A stretch of DNA of 64,000 bases from Agapanthus africanus (lineage: Eukaryota; Streptophyta; Magnoliopsida; Asparagales; Amaryllidaceae): NCBI GenBank assembly GCA_030015575.1, contig CM057339.1:778364809-778428808 (forward strand), written 5' to 3'. The translations under genes and the position numbers were made by a program. Below are positions 11,571 through 22,769 of the stretch, in pieces. The notes under the pieces are model-generated. The model had not been told where the DNA came from, did no database searches, and saw only the letters and a program-made list of their open reading frames with translations. Within the stretch, counting starts at the first letter, position 1; every line of letters begins with the position of its first letter.

Positions 11571-12125
11571 ATAGAGCCCAATTGCTCTCTTGTCAGATCT
11601 AAACGATCCCGTTAAGTTGATCTTAGTCTAAAATTAGACTAACGTGTCCTTAACAAACGTTTAAGTTGATCTTAGCCTCAAATAAAGCTAACGTGTCCTT
11701 AAAACACAACCCCCCAAACCCAAATCTAAGAAAGATACGGATTTGGACTAGTCCACGCCCTACGGGCGACAACATAACTTAGTCTCCGTATACAATCCAC
11801 GGGCAACCAAACACAAAACAAACACCCACGACACGAAGTGACCATATGGAGAAGGAGAAAGTTGTTACCGCGGTGCGGTAGCGTAATTAACTGCAGGGGC
11901 TTGCGCCTGCAGGGAAGAGCGTCCCCACAATAAAAAAAAACCCTCAAACAAGGGGGGATCTGACGAAGTCTGCTACATCGGCCGCATCCGTTTAAACCTT
12001 CGATATACGGTGCCATAAATCAACTTGGCATCTTCGGAGAGGTGGACGGATAGCACCAATTAGCATCTGCCTCCAGATTCAGGCAAGACGTCCAGTCTTC
12101 CCGGCTTCCGGCGGTAAACAGATTC

Positions 12126-12143
12126 TGGCACGCCCGGTGGGAC
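12126..12143 (+). other. Primer-binding site of element B
   Basis: TGGCACGCCCGGTGGGAC, five bases after the LTR end. The tRNA is not identified from sequence alone. Confidence 0.65.
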
Positions 12144-12271
12144 CTTTTCCTCTTTCCACTCCACACTTCGTGTGTCGTGTTCGCGAACCAATCGCGGTTT
12201 GCTAATGGTTGCCTTTGGGTTTCAAGGTACTAAGATTTGGCGTTTTGCTTGCTGCAGAAAGCAAAGAATCA

Positions 12272-14540
12272 ATGGAGTTTACTTGCGAAAAGTGTTCCAA
12301 CTGCAACTTCAACCCACGTCCTGCCTCAACTAGGGGCATAACCTACGGGCCCCAAGCGGCTTCCCTATTCACGATGCCTGTGGAACAGGTCACTCAAGCC
12401 ACCACAGGGTTGTTTTTCGGGACCATGCTCCCGCCAACGAGCTTCACTGCTCCTGTGCTGACACCGGAAGCTCCCAAGAAGTCGGTCTTTGATCGAATTA
12501 CACCTACTGCGACCCCTCTCAACGGGTCGTCCGGCTCCAGCTCCTCGGTCTTCGCCAGACTGGGCCATAGTTCAAGTGGGTCCATGATGAAGTATGCACC
12601 TCAAGAAAAGGTTATTCCGAAGAGAGTAACCAACCCTGCTCCTGAAGTCGTCAAGACGGCTTCTCCTGCCAAGGGGTCGGTCTTTACAAGACTGACTGTC
12701 CCAACTCCCACTCCTATTACTCAAAGGACACCAGTCTTCAACAGGCTGACGCCAGCAGTAGCCCTTACCTGAACAGGGGGCAAGACAAAGCCATCCTCGT
12801 CACCGAACCAACTTCATCAGCTCGACACGCTCGACGTCGCTGCTGGCGCCGAGTAAGGAAGGCCGGTGGCAACTCCCCCTCTGGGCTAACTCCACCAGCC
12901 CCAACGGCGGAAATCAATGCTGTTATTCCAACTGGGAACAGCTTTGAGCTGCTGAATAAGGTGCATAGGAATTCTCCCACCGCCATACTGAAAAGATCTC
13001 CTCCTCCGGTGGAGAATGTTGCGGAAGCAAATCCAGAACATTCCCCTCAGCGGCTGTCCTCCAAGATCTACAAAGTCTGGCGGCAGGTCCGGAACTCAGT
13101 GATTGATCAAGATTACCCTCGCCGACAAAAAAGGGCAAAGGTTCAACAAGAAAAAAGCCATCCTGCTAAGCCACGAAAATCTATCTGGGTGCCCACTGCG
13201 ACGGCCCCCTCAACTTCGACCGCTCATGAGAAGAGAAGGCCGGAGAAGATCCCCATGCCTGCGACAAATGTCAAAGGCACTGAGCCCAAACACCCTAAGT
13301 CTGGGGGCATAACGGTCCATACTGTTTACATGGCTTCCGGAAAAATGGAAAGCCGCACTTCGACGGGCCACCGACCGCTCACCCGATCAATAACAAGGAC
13401 TCAGGAACAGCAACAGCAGAAGCTTCAGGAGATGCTGACTGCAATGGCCACACTCACCGGGCCAAAAGAAAGCCCGATGGCGTCATCGGAACAACGTCAC
13501 GAACACGAGACTGATGCTGAATTCCTTCGGAGAATGCTCGAAAAGAAGGACAAGGAGGCTGCGGAACAGGCGGCCAATATAAAGCAAATGGCTCTTCTGT
13601 TCCAAGACATGGTGGGTATGATGATCCAGCAAGACCCTCCAGCTGAAGACCCTCCGGTCATTATTGAAGATGACAGAAGAGAAACATCGAACCCCCTGCC
13701 GGCTCTTTCAGCAGCCAAGGAGGAAACTATCTCCAAGACCGCCCTGGATGATTATATTTCTCAATAAATATGAGTTCACCAGGCAAATGAAGCGGCTGGC
13801 CAGGTCGTGAAGACTGGGCGACCGTATCCGTGTTGGTATGATCAGATAAAATACCCGCCGGGATATACGATCCTGAAATTTCACGTGTACAAGGGGACGG
13901 GCAATCCCCACCAGCACGTCGCCCAGTTCAGAGCTCTGTGCGGCAACACCGGGGGCGATGATAAGCTTTTGCTCCGTCAATTCGTCGGCAACTTATCAGA
14001 AACGGCGTTTGAGTGGTACTCCGAACTTCCATACGACTCCGTCAAAACTTTCGCAGAAATGGAGTTATTGTTCACCCAGCGATTCGCGAGCGCAAGTGAA
14101 CGCATCCCGATAACAGCATTGATCAATGCAAGGGTTAAGCCGGGCGAAACTTGGGTTCAATACGCAATCCGATGGCGAAATCTGTGGTCGAAGTGCGAAC
14201 AACGCATCGAAGAAGCACCAGCGGTGGGCATGTTCATGGGCACTCTAGACCCTCATGCAACTATTTCACAATTCATGATGTTCTTCAAACTGACCACATT
14301 CCAGGCTTTAATCGACAAGCTAGCCCAGATGGATCAGATGGGTCACAGACCGTCTCCTCCGAAACCGGAACCGTGGAACTAAAAGGGCTGCTAACACCCA
14401 ACAACAGCCCGGTGCTCCAAGATTAGCGGATCAATTGGAAGAGAGACGGCGCTATTATAATGAGAAAATAAAATGCCCATACTCATTTCCACGGGACAAA
14501 ACGAAGAGACTGTTCAAGCTGGCACAACAGGCTTATCAAT
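12272..14540 (+). pseudogene. gag: Gag of Tat element B, N-terminal and capsid parts (degenerate)
   Basis: Start chosen at ATG 12272 (MEFTCEKC), which aligns with the A start. Four VFxR[LI] words (about 12482-12745) are followed by a frameshift near 12765 (length differs from A by two bases). The next frame, 12961-13767, carries a Q-rich coiled-coil-like segment with TDAEFLRRMLEKKDKEA (about 13510-13560). Two stops follow at once (13765-13773), where A has Q-Q-I-R. The gag capsid domain is at 13807-14382 (KFHVYKGTGNPHQHVAQF to DQMGH), broken by a small deletion after 14380 relative to A. The protein would assemble the particle. Confidence 0.85.
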
Positions 14541-16567
14541 TTGCCGAATCCAAGACGACCACCGCAATCCAGCGAGGTGAATAATCCCAATTATTGCCCT
14601 TACCACCAAACGGTAAGCCATCTGATCGAAGATTGCTTCGTCTTTAAGGGATGGATCGAGGATCAGTACCAACAAGGCAAGTTCGCGCTGTCCAAAAAGT
14701 GGAAAGTGAGCCTACCACAACCACACACTCTTAAGAAGATGGATACACCGGGGCAACGTGCTCTTTTGTTGAAGAAGCTCCATGGGAGGTCGTTCTTTCG
14801 GCCAAAACCAAAAGGATGCTGAACGATCTCCAGACATGCCCAGCAATCAGGTGGAAGAATTCACTGGAACCCCAGATCATCGAAGGGATGCTGAAGCCGC
14901 GCCCAACTCCAAAGATTGGTGGTGATAGCCAAAGCGTTCATGCTCAGCCGTCGAAATCTTCGAAAAAGAAGAAGAAATCCAAAAAGCCCATGAAGCCTGG
15001 CGACAAGCGCACGGACCTACAGAAGCAGATTGACACGCTGGAAGAATATAACCAGAAGCCGCGGACTCCAATTACGCTCCAAGAGTTCCTCGGCCACGTC
15101 CTTGAGGACGAAGAGGATGGAGAAGACTCGTCGGATGGATCTGAGGATTACGTAGCAAGTTGCCGTGTGATCTCTCATTCATCGCTAGAAAATGAAGAAG
15201 TTCCCTTCACTGAGAGACCGGGGGCAGGTCCCGAGCTGGAACTTCTATGGCCATCAGACGAAATGATCGACGCCTTCCTGAATAAAATTCATTTGAAAAG
15301 TAAAGCCAATCGGGAGCGTGAGATGGCCATATTTGAAAGAGCCAAACGCCGACGACTAGACGAAAGAGTCGAGACACTTCCGCCTAATCGAAGAACATCC
15401 GTCACGGATAAAAACAAGTTCAAAACGAGGAAAAGGTTTGCTAAAGCCATATCAATGGGAATGAAGCTACCACCCTCCGAAGGAAACACTCCCGGTGAAG
15501 CAGAGATGCGTCCTGGCTACTGCTCATATCATCGAAAGATTTCGCACCCTACCGAAGAGTGCGACGCTTTTAAAAGATGGTGGCAGGGATATGTTGCTCA
15601 CCGGCAATATTTTAAGCGGATGAAACGCAAAACTCGTCGGGAGCAGAGAAGTACGACCGAGGAGCATAATAGAACTACCGGTAACTGTCGCACGGTCAAC
15701 GCCGGAGGATCGCAGGTTCTCACCTTTGGGAGCGACTCTGACGAGGAAATGGCTCTTGGCCCTCTCTTTAAAGAATCCACCTTGGAGAAAGAGGAAGAAT
15801 CGAAGGCCTGTGAAAATATTCAGCTGCGCAACCGTACGCTTCCAGAAAAGAATCTCAGACCTACGAATGGAAAAGATAAGGGAAAAGAAAAGGTCTCTGA
15901 GGATATCGCCCTGGATGACCAAGTCATGAAAGAGCTGACTGCCAAAGACCCGCCAAAGAAGAATAAGGTGGACTACAACATTCTGGCGCACTTGAGGAAG
16001 TTACCCTCGCAGCTCAGCATTCTCAACGCCCTTTTACTATCCAAAGAACCGAGATATTCGTTGATCAGGGCGCTACAAGAGCCAGGACAGTTCCAAGCTT
16101 TTCTCGCCGAAGAAAAGATGAAGGACGAGCTGGAGGATGTACACACAGCCGATATCACCTTCGGCGACGAAGACCTCCTCCTTGGGACGTGGGAGCACAA
16201 CCGTCCCCTCTATGTCTCAGGATACTGCCACGATATAAAGATAGCCAAAATCCTAGTCGATAATGGGTCTTCCGTCAATCTTCTCAACGTGCGAGTCTTG
16301 AAGGAAATCTGCATGAGCGTCCAGCATCTCGCTCGTGATAAAATCACCATCTCTGGTTTTGACTACCAGTCATCGCGGACTCTCGGGTCTGTGATACTGA
16401 CGCTGCGCTTCGGGCTGCTTGTCACGGATATTAAATTTCATGTCATCGACGCCAAGACTTGCTATAACGCTTTGCTCGGCCGGCCTTGGTTACACGAGTA
16501 CAACATCATCCCTTCTAGACAAAATCAGTGTATGAAATATTCAATGATGGCCTCGAGTATACCGTAA
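14541..16567 (+). pseudogene. Gag C-terminus and protease of element B
   Basis: After another frame change a long frame (14816-16567, 583 residues) covers the C-terminal Gag and protease. A first CHHC knuckle (C-x2-H-x4-H-x4-C) is just upstream at about 14594-14638, a second at 15521-15565. A lysine block (KKKKKSKK, near 14965) and an acidic DGEDSSDGSEDY stretch lie between them. The protease active site is L-V-D-N-G-S-S near 16255-16275, with the TCYNALLGRPWLH segment near 16460-16500. A single-base deletion at about 16540 (a missing base in MKYF) ends the frame; the overlapping frame from 16528 continues the protein. Confidence 0.86.
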
Positions 16568-17592
16568 CAGGAGAGCTGAACCCATTCTCCGTAAACGAAG
16601 TCCGAAAATACGAAGATGCAAAATACTTCTTACCAGACTTCGAAGACACGGAGAGATGTCACAGACCGGAGAACAAAGCTATCACCACCATTCCCGTCTT
16701 CGGAAGTGATACTAAAGAAGAGGAAGAGATAGTTTATTCAGGCCCACCCCAGCACAACAAGCCAGGACCGTCCGCTCCTATGTTGATCTTCGGCAGTGAC
16801 TCGGAAGATGAGGTCCATGCTATATTCTCCGCTCGGCTACCAATACAAGCATTCGCTGGTGATAATCAAAGTTTGCAAATTACCATGATTCCACGGGAGC
16901 ACTACAAAGATCTCGACGCACTTGAAACTTATAGCGTACAAGAGCTACAAACATTTTACGTCCCTCCTAAGCAAAAAGGTGAACAGGCAATCCTATTCTA
17001 CCGATCCACGGAAACAAGAGTGGAGAAAGAAGTTTAGCATGGCGCGGATTCTATACTTGACAGGCTACAGCCCATCTGTCTGCCTAATTATTACACAGAA
17101 GGCTTGAAAAGGCTATTGAAGCGTCAAGGGATACCCTTCAAACAGACCGCTCGAAAAGCTAAGTTCTATGATAGGATCTGGAACGTTCTCGGAACTCAGT
17201 GCAAGTTACCCAACGGGAGAATGGAAGCAATCGGGCTTGGATATGTTCGGTCCAAGAAACGGGAGCTACTCCGCGACTGCTATGTCGTACATGACTTTGA
17301 TGAAGAAGGAGATGCTCAATGGGAGAATGCTAACTCTGAACCAGAAAGAGCCCCCGACATGAAAGTGCCCAGTCCGTCATTCGAAGAACAAATGGACAAG
17401 CTTATAAGGGAAGCTGGTCAAAAAGTTCGAGACGACCATAATCGCGAAATGGCCATCTACGAGAAAGCCAGGACTCAGCGCCTTCTTCAACAGGCTGTGA
17501 AAGATGAAAATGCCCCTCCCTGTCAACCTGTTGCAAAAAAGGCCCGACGCAGAGGCAGAAACAAGTCAAAAAGCGGAAAAGGCGTTCGATAA
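16528..17592 (+). pseudogene. Protease-RT linker of element B with in-frame TAG
   Basis: Two collinear stretches, 16528-17037 and 17038-17592. The first continues from protease (SVNEVRKYEDAKYF, acidic repeats, GSDSEDEVH) to a TAG at 17035-17037. The same frame then reads on as HGADSILDRLQP and a basic Lys/Arg-rich end. The TAG is also present in element A (48662-48664). I recognise no domain; Tat elements are known to have a long linker here. The final stop (17590-17592) replaces a Gln codon kept in A. Confidence 0.7.
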
Positions 17593-17640
17593 CGACAAAG
17601 CAGGACCAAGAAGTCACGCGATCATGAATCGAGCGGTCCG

Positions 17641-19205
17641 GATTTGTCCCTTATAAAGAAGATGAGTCGAGCATACTCTTTTCCTCAAGACAAGACAAAG
17701 AAGATACTTGATCTTGCCATAAGACATTAGATGCTTACACTCCCGGAGTCCAAATACCCTGAGCAAGCTAATGAGATCTCTCATCCAGACTATTGCTCTT
17801 ATCACCGATCAATAGGACACCCGCTCGAAGACTGCTTCACCTTCAAGAACTGGGTCGAAGATCAATATCAGCTTGGTAAGTTCGCTCTATCCGACAGTTG
17901 GAGGATAACTCCGCCGCAGAAGCATGCACCCAAAGCCACGAGAGTAGAACCAGATCCACATCGGTCTTGGAAGCGAGCTCGTACTTGCTATATGATAACA
18001 CTATCAAAAGAAGAGCCTGAGAATATGGATGACCTCCCCTGGTGCTTCGAAAACAATGATGATGAGGTGATCTCAGAGTTTCCACCGGCACCGAAAGAGC
18101 TGGAAGATGGAATACACACTACTGCAGATAACCTCAAGAAAATTGATTTGGGGACGACAAGTGACCCACGACCGACATTCATCAGTGAGCTATTGTCTGA
18201 AGAAAGGGTGGCTACACTAAAAGACGTGCTTATGCAGCATAGGGATTGCTTCGCATGGAACTATTCCGAGATGCCAGGACTAGATCTAGAGATTGCTGTC
18301 CACAAACTAGCAATATTCCCGGACGTCAAGCCAATCAAACAAGCGCCGAGAAGAATGCGGCTCAAGATCGAGATGAGTATCAACGCCGAGGTCAAGAAGC
18401 TAATCGACTCTGGCTTCATCCAAGAAGTTCAGTACCCTGATTGGATCGCCAACATTGTCCTGGTGATGAAGAAAAATGGGACGGTGCGCATATGTGTAGA
18501 CTTTCGGGATCTCAATAAAGCTTGCCCGAAAGACGACTTCCCAGTACCGGTCACCGAGCCGATGATAGACAATACGTCCACTCACGAAGTCTTCTCCTTC
18601 ATGGACGGCTCATCAGGATATAATCAGATAGAGATGCATCCCGAAGACCAAAAGCACACCGCTTTCCGGACCCCTTTAGGTATATTCTGCTATAAGGTGA
18701 TGCCCTTCGGTCTAAAGAACGCCGGTGCATTTTTGTCCTTTCCGCATTTCTAGCCTATCAGAGGGCCATGACGAAGATCTTCGATGACCTCATACATGAA
18801 ATCGTCGAATGTTATATCGACAACCTCGTGGTTAAAAGCAAATCATACGAGGAACATCTCGAGCATCTGAAGATCGTATTTCAACGCCTTCGGCAATACA
18901 ACTTAAAGATGAACCCTCTCAAATGTGCATTCGGAGTTTCCTTGGGCAAATTCCTAGGATTCATCGTCCGACATCGAGGCATCGAGATAGATCCGTCAAA
19001 GATTAAAGCAGTTATGGAGATGCCTCCGCCAAGGACTCTCAAACAATTGCGGTCTCTCGAAGGGAAGCTTGCGTATATCCGGCGATTTATAGCCAATCTC
19101 TCTGGCAAGTGCCGCCCCTACAGTCACTTGATGAAAAAAGGAACCCCGTTCGTATGGGATCACAAATGCCAAAGCGCGCTGGACGAAATCAAACAGTATC
19201 TGTAG
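17641..19205 (+). pseudogene. Reverse transcriptase of Tat element B
   Basis: Starts with a third CHHC knuckle (about 17794-17836) in KKMSRAYSFPQDK...YCSYHRSIGHPLEDC, then an acidic segment, and RT motifs: NIVLVMKKNGTVRICVDFRDLN (about 18448-18510), DNTSTHEVFSFMDGSSGYNQI, and YKVMPFGLKNAG. An extra stretch of about 24 bases at 18727-18755, absent from A, carries a stop. The polymerase box at 18813-18824 reads Y-I-D-N, where A has Y-I-D-D, so the active-site Asp is lost. The thumb/connection segment (LGFIVRHRGIEIDPSKI) follows to 19205. Dead as written. Confidence 0.88.
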
Positions 19206-19512
19206 AACCCGCCAGTGCTGGCCGCTCCGGTCAAGGGAAAGCCCCTTATTCATTATACAACAGCCCTCGAAGGTTCCTTAGGCGCATTATGGGCACAAAA
19301 GAATGACCAAGGGAAAGAAAGAGCTCTCTACTACCTGAGTCGAGTTCTCCTGGGGGTAGAAAGTAATTATTCTCCCATAAAAAAACACTGCCTGGCGTAG
19401 ATTTTTGCGATAACAAAACTCCGGCACTATGCATTGGCGCATGAATTCCGTCTCATATCGAAGGTGGATCCTCTCAAGTATTTGATGTCAAAGGCCATAT
19501 TGACAGGGCGAC
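19206..19512 (+). pseudogene. First RNase H of element B (5' part, split by Athila)
   Basis: Reads LNPPVLAAPVKGKPLIHYTT, ALYYLSRVL, ESNYSPIKKHCLA and FRLISKVDPLKYLMSKA, the degenerate gypsy-type RNase H that follows RT in Tat elements. Stops at 19203 and 19398. The frame is cut at 19512 by the Athila insertion and resumes at 31528 with LAKWALLLMEFSITY. Confidence 0.85.
19508..19512. other. Target-site duplication of the Athila element, left copy (GCGAC)
   Basis: GCGAC precedes the LTR at 19513 and is repeated exactly after it at 31523-31527. The uninterrupted site is visible in element A at about 51120 (GGGCGGCTCGC). Confidence 0.95.
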
Positions 19513-20487
19513 TGATTGTTAGGATAAGTGCGTGTTCAAGTTCTAGTTTAAATACCGCAATCAAGACGGTTTCGCTTGTAGCTAGCCGGTTGAGTACGGG
19601 TCGTCCGCAGGGAGATGGGAGTCTTTTTCAAAGTGTTTTAACGAGTTAAGTCCGGTTGTTCAGATTTTGTTGTGGTTATCTAAGTGTTAAGTTGATATTT
19701 AAAGAGATCTTGTTAGGGTGAGGATTAGGTTAGTTTAAGTTAGGAGTCTCCACATCTTTCGTTGCCCCACTTAATATCGGTGTTACGGTAATCGGCAACA
19801 ACGGGGATTAGCACGACTAGGAAGGTACTTGCGAGTATAAGCTAGGCTTTCCAACGCATAGTCCTTCCTTTTGGTGCTTGTCCGTCCGTTCTTGGCTCTT
19901 ATCCATAACCTCCGGTTAATTCAACCACAACCGGTCTCACTACGGAATCACCGCTATCATGTAGGATAGGGTGCCGTAAGGAGCGGATTGTGGTTCAATT
20001 AACGGGAGTCGATTTAAGTTGTTGGGCAAGGAAAGAGTGAGAGAGATTTCCTTCTCTCAAACTTCCCTTATCCTACCCTAACAAGTATAAAACTACTCAC
20101 ACTTCATGATAAGGAAAAACAAAACAAAACAAAGAGGAAGATAGAGAGAAGGAGATTAGAAGAATACGACTAACTATTTGCGACCTCACCTTGGCGAGGA
20201 TCGAGCGTAAGTATCATTGTCATATGAATGATAAAGGAAAAGAGAGAAAAAAGAAACAATCAAACAAATAACAACAACTACTTAACAATTAAAATTACAA
20301 TACATTACAACAAGTAAAAGAAAGAGACAAGCATGATAAAAATTGGTCTTCTTTATTCATCACTCTTCACTCAAAAGCTCACTACAAGTTTGATTGGAGA
20401 AGAGGTGAGAAGAGGAAGAAGAACAAGACTAAAACTAGGCAAAAAATGAGAATACAAAATTGGACCCTTCCTTCACAAAATTCTGGA

Positions 20488-20497
20488 CTATTTATAG
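20488..20497 (-). promoter_or_regulatory. TATA box in the Athila 3' LTR (CTATAAATAG)
   Basis: Consensus TATA on the minus strand, duplicated at 30924-30933 in the 5' LTR, where it would drive the element RNA. Confidence 0.75.
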
Positions 20498-20603
20498 GCC
20501 AAGAAATGAAACCCTAGGGCAACCACCAGAACCCTGACGAAATGACCAAACTGCCTCTGAAAAGACTCTTCCTGAACTCCCTGTACGGCCGCGGATCCGC
20601 CGC

Positions 20604-21011
20604 CTATAGCCCCCTATGGCCGCGGATCCGCGCCCCTACTGTAGGCTTAGGGTGTGGGCTTCTGTGGTTTTTCCTGATCTCCTGTCCCCTCTTGTCTGGT
20701 GTGGGTATTTTCTGATAATTCATTCCTATTTCTTCCAGAATTTCTATTGAGCAAGGGTGGACTTTTTTGTGGATGATTGCCTCGAGCTCCGCGTAGATCT
20801 CTTTGGATTTTGTGCTACCATTGAGCCTTGTGCATGAGAATGACATTGAGTTGACACTTTGTCTTTCTAAACTGGTATCTGGCAACATACGGATGAAGAG
20901 CGGAGACCGTGTTTTATCTGTGGTTGGCAGGAACCGGATTTTGTCGAGTTTTTCATGAGTTTCTCCGTTTGAGAACCGGGAACCTGTATCCTGCAATTGA
21001 CTAGCAAACAC
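20604..21011 (-). CDS. Unidentified 135-codon reading frame inside Athila U3
   Basis: Open in both LTRs (also 31040-31447), upstream of the LTR TATA box. The predicted product is hydrophilic, with MLPDTSLERQSVNSMSFSC and an acidic ELEAIIHKKVHPCSIEILEEIG stretch. I do not recognise a domain. Its wording is protein-like, and it may be a remnant of a plant retroelement or gene fragment captured in U3. Agreement between the two LTRs is no evidence of selection because they were identical at insertion. It could be a chance frame. Confidence 0.3.
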   Translation of the reverse strand: MFASQLQDTGSRFSNGETHEKLDKIRFLPTTDKTRSPLFIRMLPDTSLERQSVNSMSFSCTRLNGSTKSKEIYAELEAIIHKKVHPCSIEILEEIGMNYQKIPTPDKRGQEIRKNHRSPHPKPTVGARIRGHRGL

Positions 21012-21086
21012 GGCTCAAGAGTATCTACCGATATGCAATGTGATAAAAATTGGGCGGTATGAAAATGCAAAAATCTGATATGAACA

Positions 21087-22769
21087 AATACCCCCAAACT
21101 TATCATTTGCTCGTCCCGAGCAAAGCCCATTTATTCACAAAAAATTTCCTAACCTCACTTTCGCAGGGAACGCGATTGCACTGAGCATGTGCAACAAGCC
21201 GTTTAACCTCTAGGTGTCCCTAGTAGGAGAAGTGTTGTCTCCTGAGGGTTTTCAGCGGATACTACCCACAAAATCCGGTCAAGTTGGTTTTGTAAAATAC
21301 TAAGCTTCAAACCCTAAAGTTTTGTTTTAGAAAATAGCAATTCTATAATCCTAAGTCTAGATCATCGAACCTTTAATTTTCACACCTCACTTCTTATTTA
21401 ACTACATATTTTATATGTCCTTACGTGCATTGCAAATAGTGTCGTTAAGTTCCAGAAGGATCGATTAAAGTCATCATGTCGCACAATAAAGCCCAGATAA
21501 CAATTTTAAAAGGATCACATAAGTTTTATAATGAGTTAAGCATTTTTCAAGTTTCGTTTTCCAGTAAGGTTTCAACTTCAGAATTTCTATCTTCCTTAAC
21601 AGGAAACTAAGTCGTATTTTTCACTCCACCTTTTTCTTGTTTTCATTTCATACACACCTCTGTGAACGTGCAATAGTCTTTATCAAAGAATAAAACCTTC
21701 ATATCTCCGTTAAATTTTTTTTATAAAAGCCTGTCTTTTATCAAGATTATTCTCACACAAAGAACCGTTAGGAATTTTAACTCGGAGAGAACACTTGCTT
21801 GACTTTGTTTTAAACTGGACTTTCTAGGCTTCTTAGCGAGCTTTGGGCCAATGCACCCAAACCAGTTGATTTTAGGGCATTAGGTGTAGAAACACCCCAG
21901 CGGACTTAATTACTCAAGTTACCTAGGTCCAAAAACAAAAGACAGTTTGGCGTGAAAATCAGATGATTTAATACGAACGGAGATATAACCGGCAGTTCAA
22001 ATATTTTTTTGGATAAAAGACGTGTTTGGTGTGTTTGGTGTGTAATCATTCCAATCAAGTTTTAGGTGGGTTATTTTTCAGACTTAGCTCCAATTATGGC
22101 GTCAATAACATTCCTTCATATTCGCTTTACTTCATAAACTATTCTTGACATTACTTATTTCAGAACAAACCTATTTGATCCTCAGAAAATCATTTATCTG
22201 TTTAAAAGTTTAAACATGAAAGACTTGTCATCTAATTCCCAAAATCTTACGACACGTGTAGTGTGATGTAAAGACGTATATCAGCTATAGTTAACTTCAA
22301 AGGAGAGTTATCTTTCAGGTTTTCAAAATCCAAACATAAGATCTAGTTATTCCTATTTTTTCAAACAAAAACCGTCGAATGTTGAATCAGAGTTCTTCCA
22401 CAAGCTAACTTAACAAAAAAGTTTTTGTATTTTTTTAAAGAAAATTTTCAAATTTTTATGGATTTTATGGATTTTAATATGCAGATGTAAAATATACATA
22501 TGAATGCGAAGGTAAGAAATGCGTACCGAGCGTACCCCCAAACTTAAACTGGACAGTGTCCTCACTGTCGTAACATGGAGAGAGCAGTTGGAAGGTTCAA
22601 AATTGTCGGTTAGTGATACACAATTTTTATTTGTTTTTGTTTTTAAAGAAAAGAAAAAGAATATACACAAATATAAACAAAATGGTTTGTACATACCCCC
22701 AAACTTATTTAGAACAGTGTCCACTGTTCTTGGCTGGATAACCGAAGTTTGGAGGTAGGAAGAGGAAGA
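21087..22769 (-). other. Athila 3' non-coding region with polypurine tract and two internal copies
   Basis: No gene seen. The minus strand carries TAAGTTTGGGGGTA next to the 3' LTR (plus 21089-21102), the polypurine tract that primes plus-strand DNA. The same 14 bases recur at 22533-22546 and 22694-22707, the last two each followed by an ACAGTGTCC...CACTGT imperfect palindrome. Otherwise AT-rich sequence with no long frame. Confidence 0.75.

Larger units (their letters stand above)
9709..12120 (+). repeat. 5' LTR of Tat element B (2,412 bp)
   Basis: Runs from TGTTTCCCCC to GTAAACA and pairs with 45980-48419. Organisation as in the A LTR: GCGC-rich palindromes (9780-10040), AT-rich hairpin train with TATA box (10050-10690), GCGC-rich part (10690-11040), 24/72-bp minisatellite (11300-11570), and an end region closely similar to that of A (for example the GATACGGATTTGGACTAG stretch near 11740). 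Confidence 0.93.
19513..21086 (-). repeat. 3' LTR of the Athila element (1,574 bp)
   Basis: Identical in length to 29949-31522. In element sense it starts TGTTCATATCAG and ends CCTAACAATCA. It contains a minus-strand TATA box at 20488-20497, a 135-codon frame in U3 (20604-21011), and paired GC-rich palindromes with CCGCGG near 20584-20632. Confidence 0.97.

Noticed and set aside
18723-18752. GT...AG mini-intron in B RT
   Set aside because: Splicing would leave a sequence different from the A reading frame, and 29 bases is too short for a plant intron.
22410-22724. Lys/Phe/Leu-rich minus-strand frame in the Athila 3' region
   Set aside because: Composition follows AT-rich DNA; it overlaps polypurine tract copies and has no recognisable domain.
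21087-22769. Athila env-like gene
   Set aside because: No long frame, signal peptide or membrane segment on the minus strand; only short AT-rich frames.
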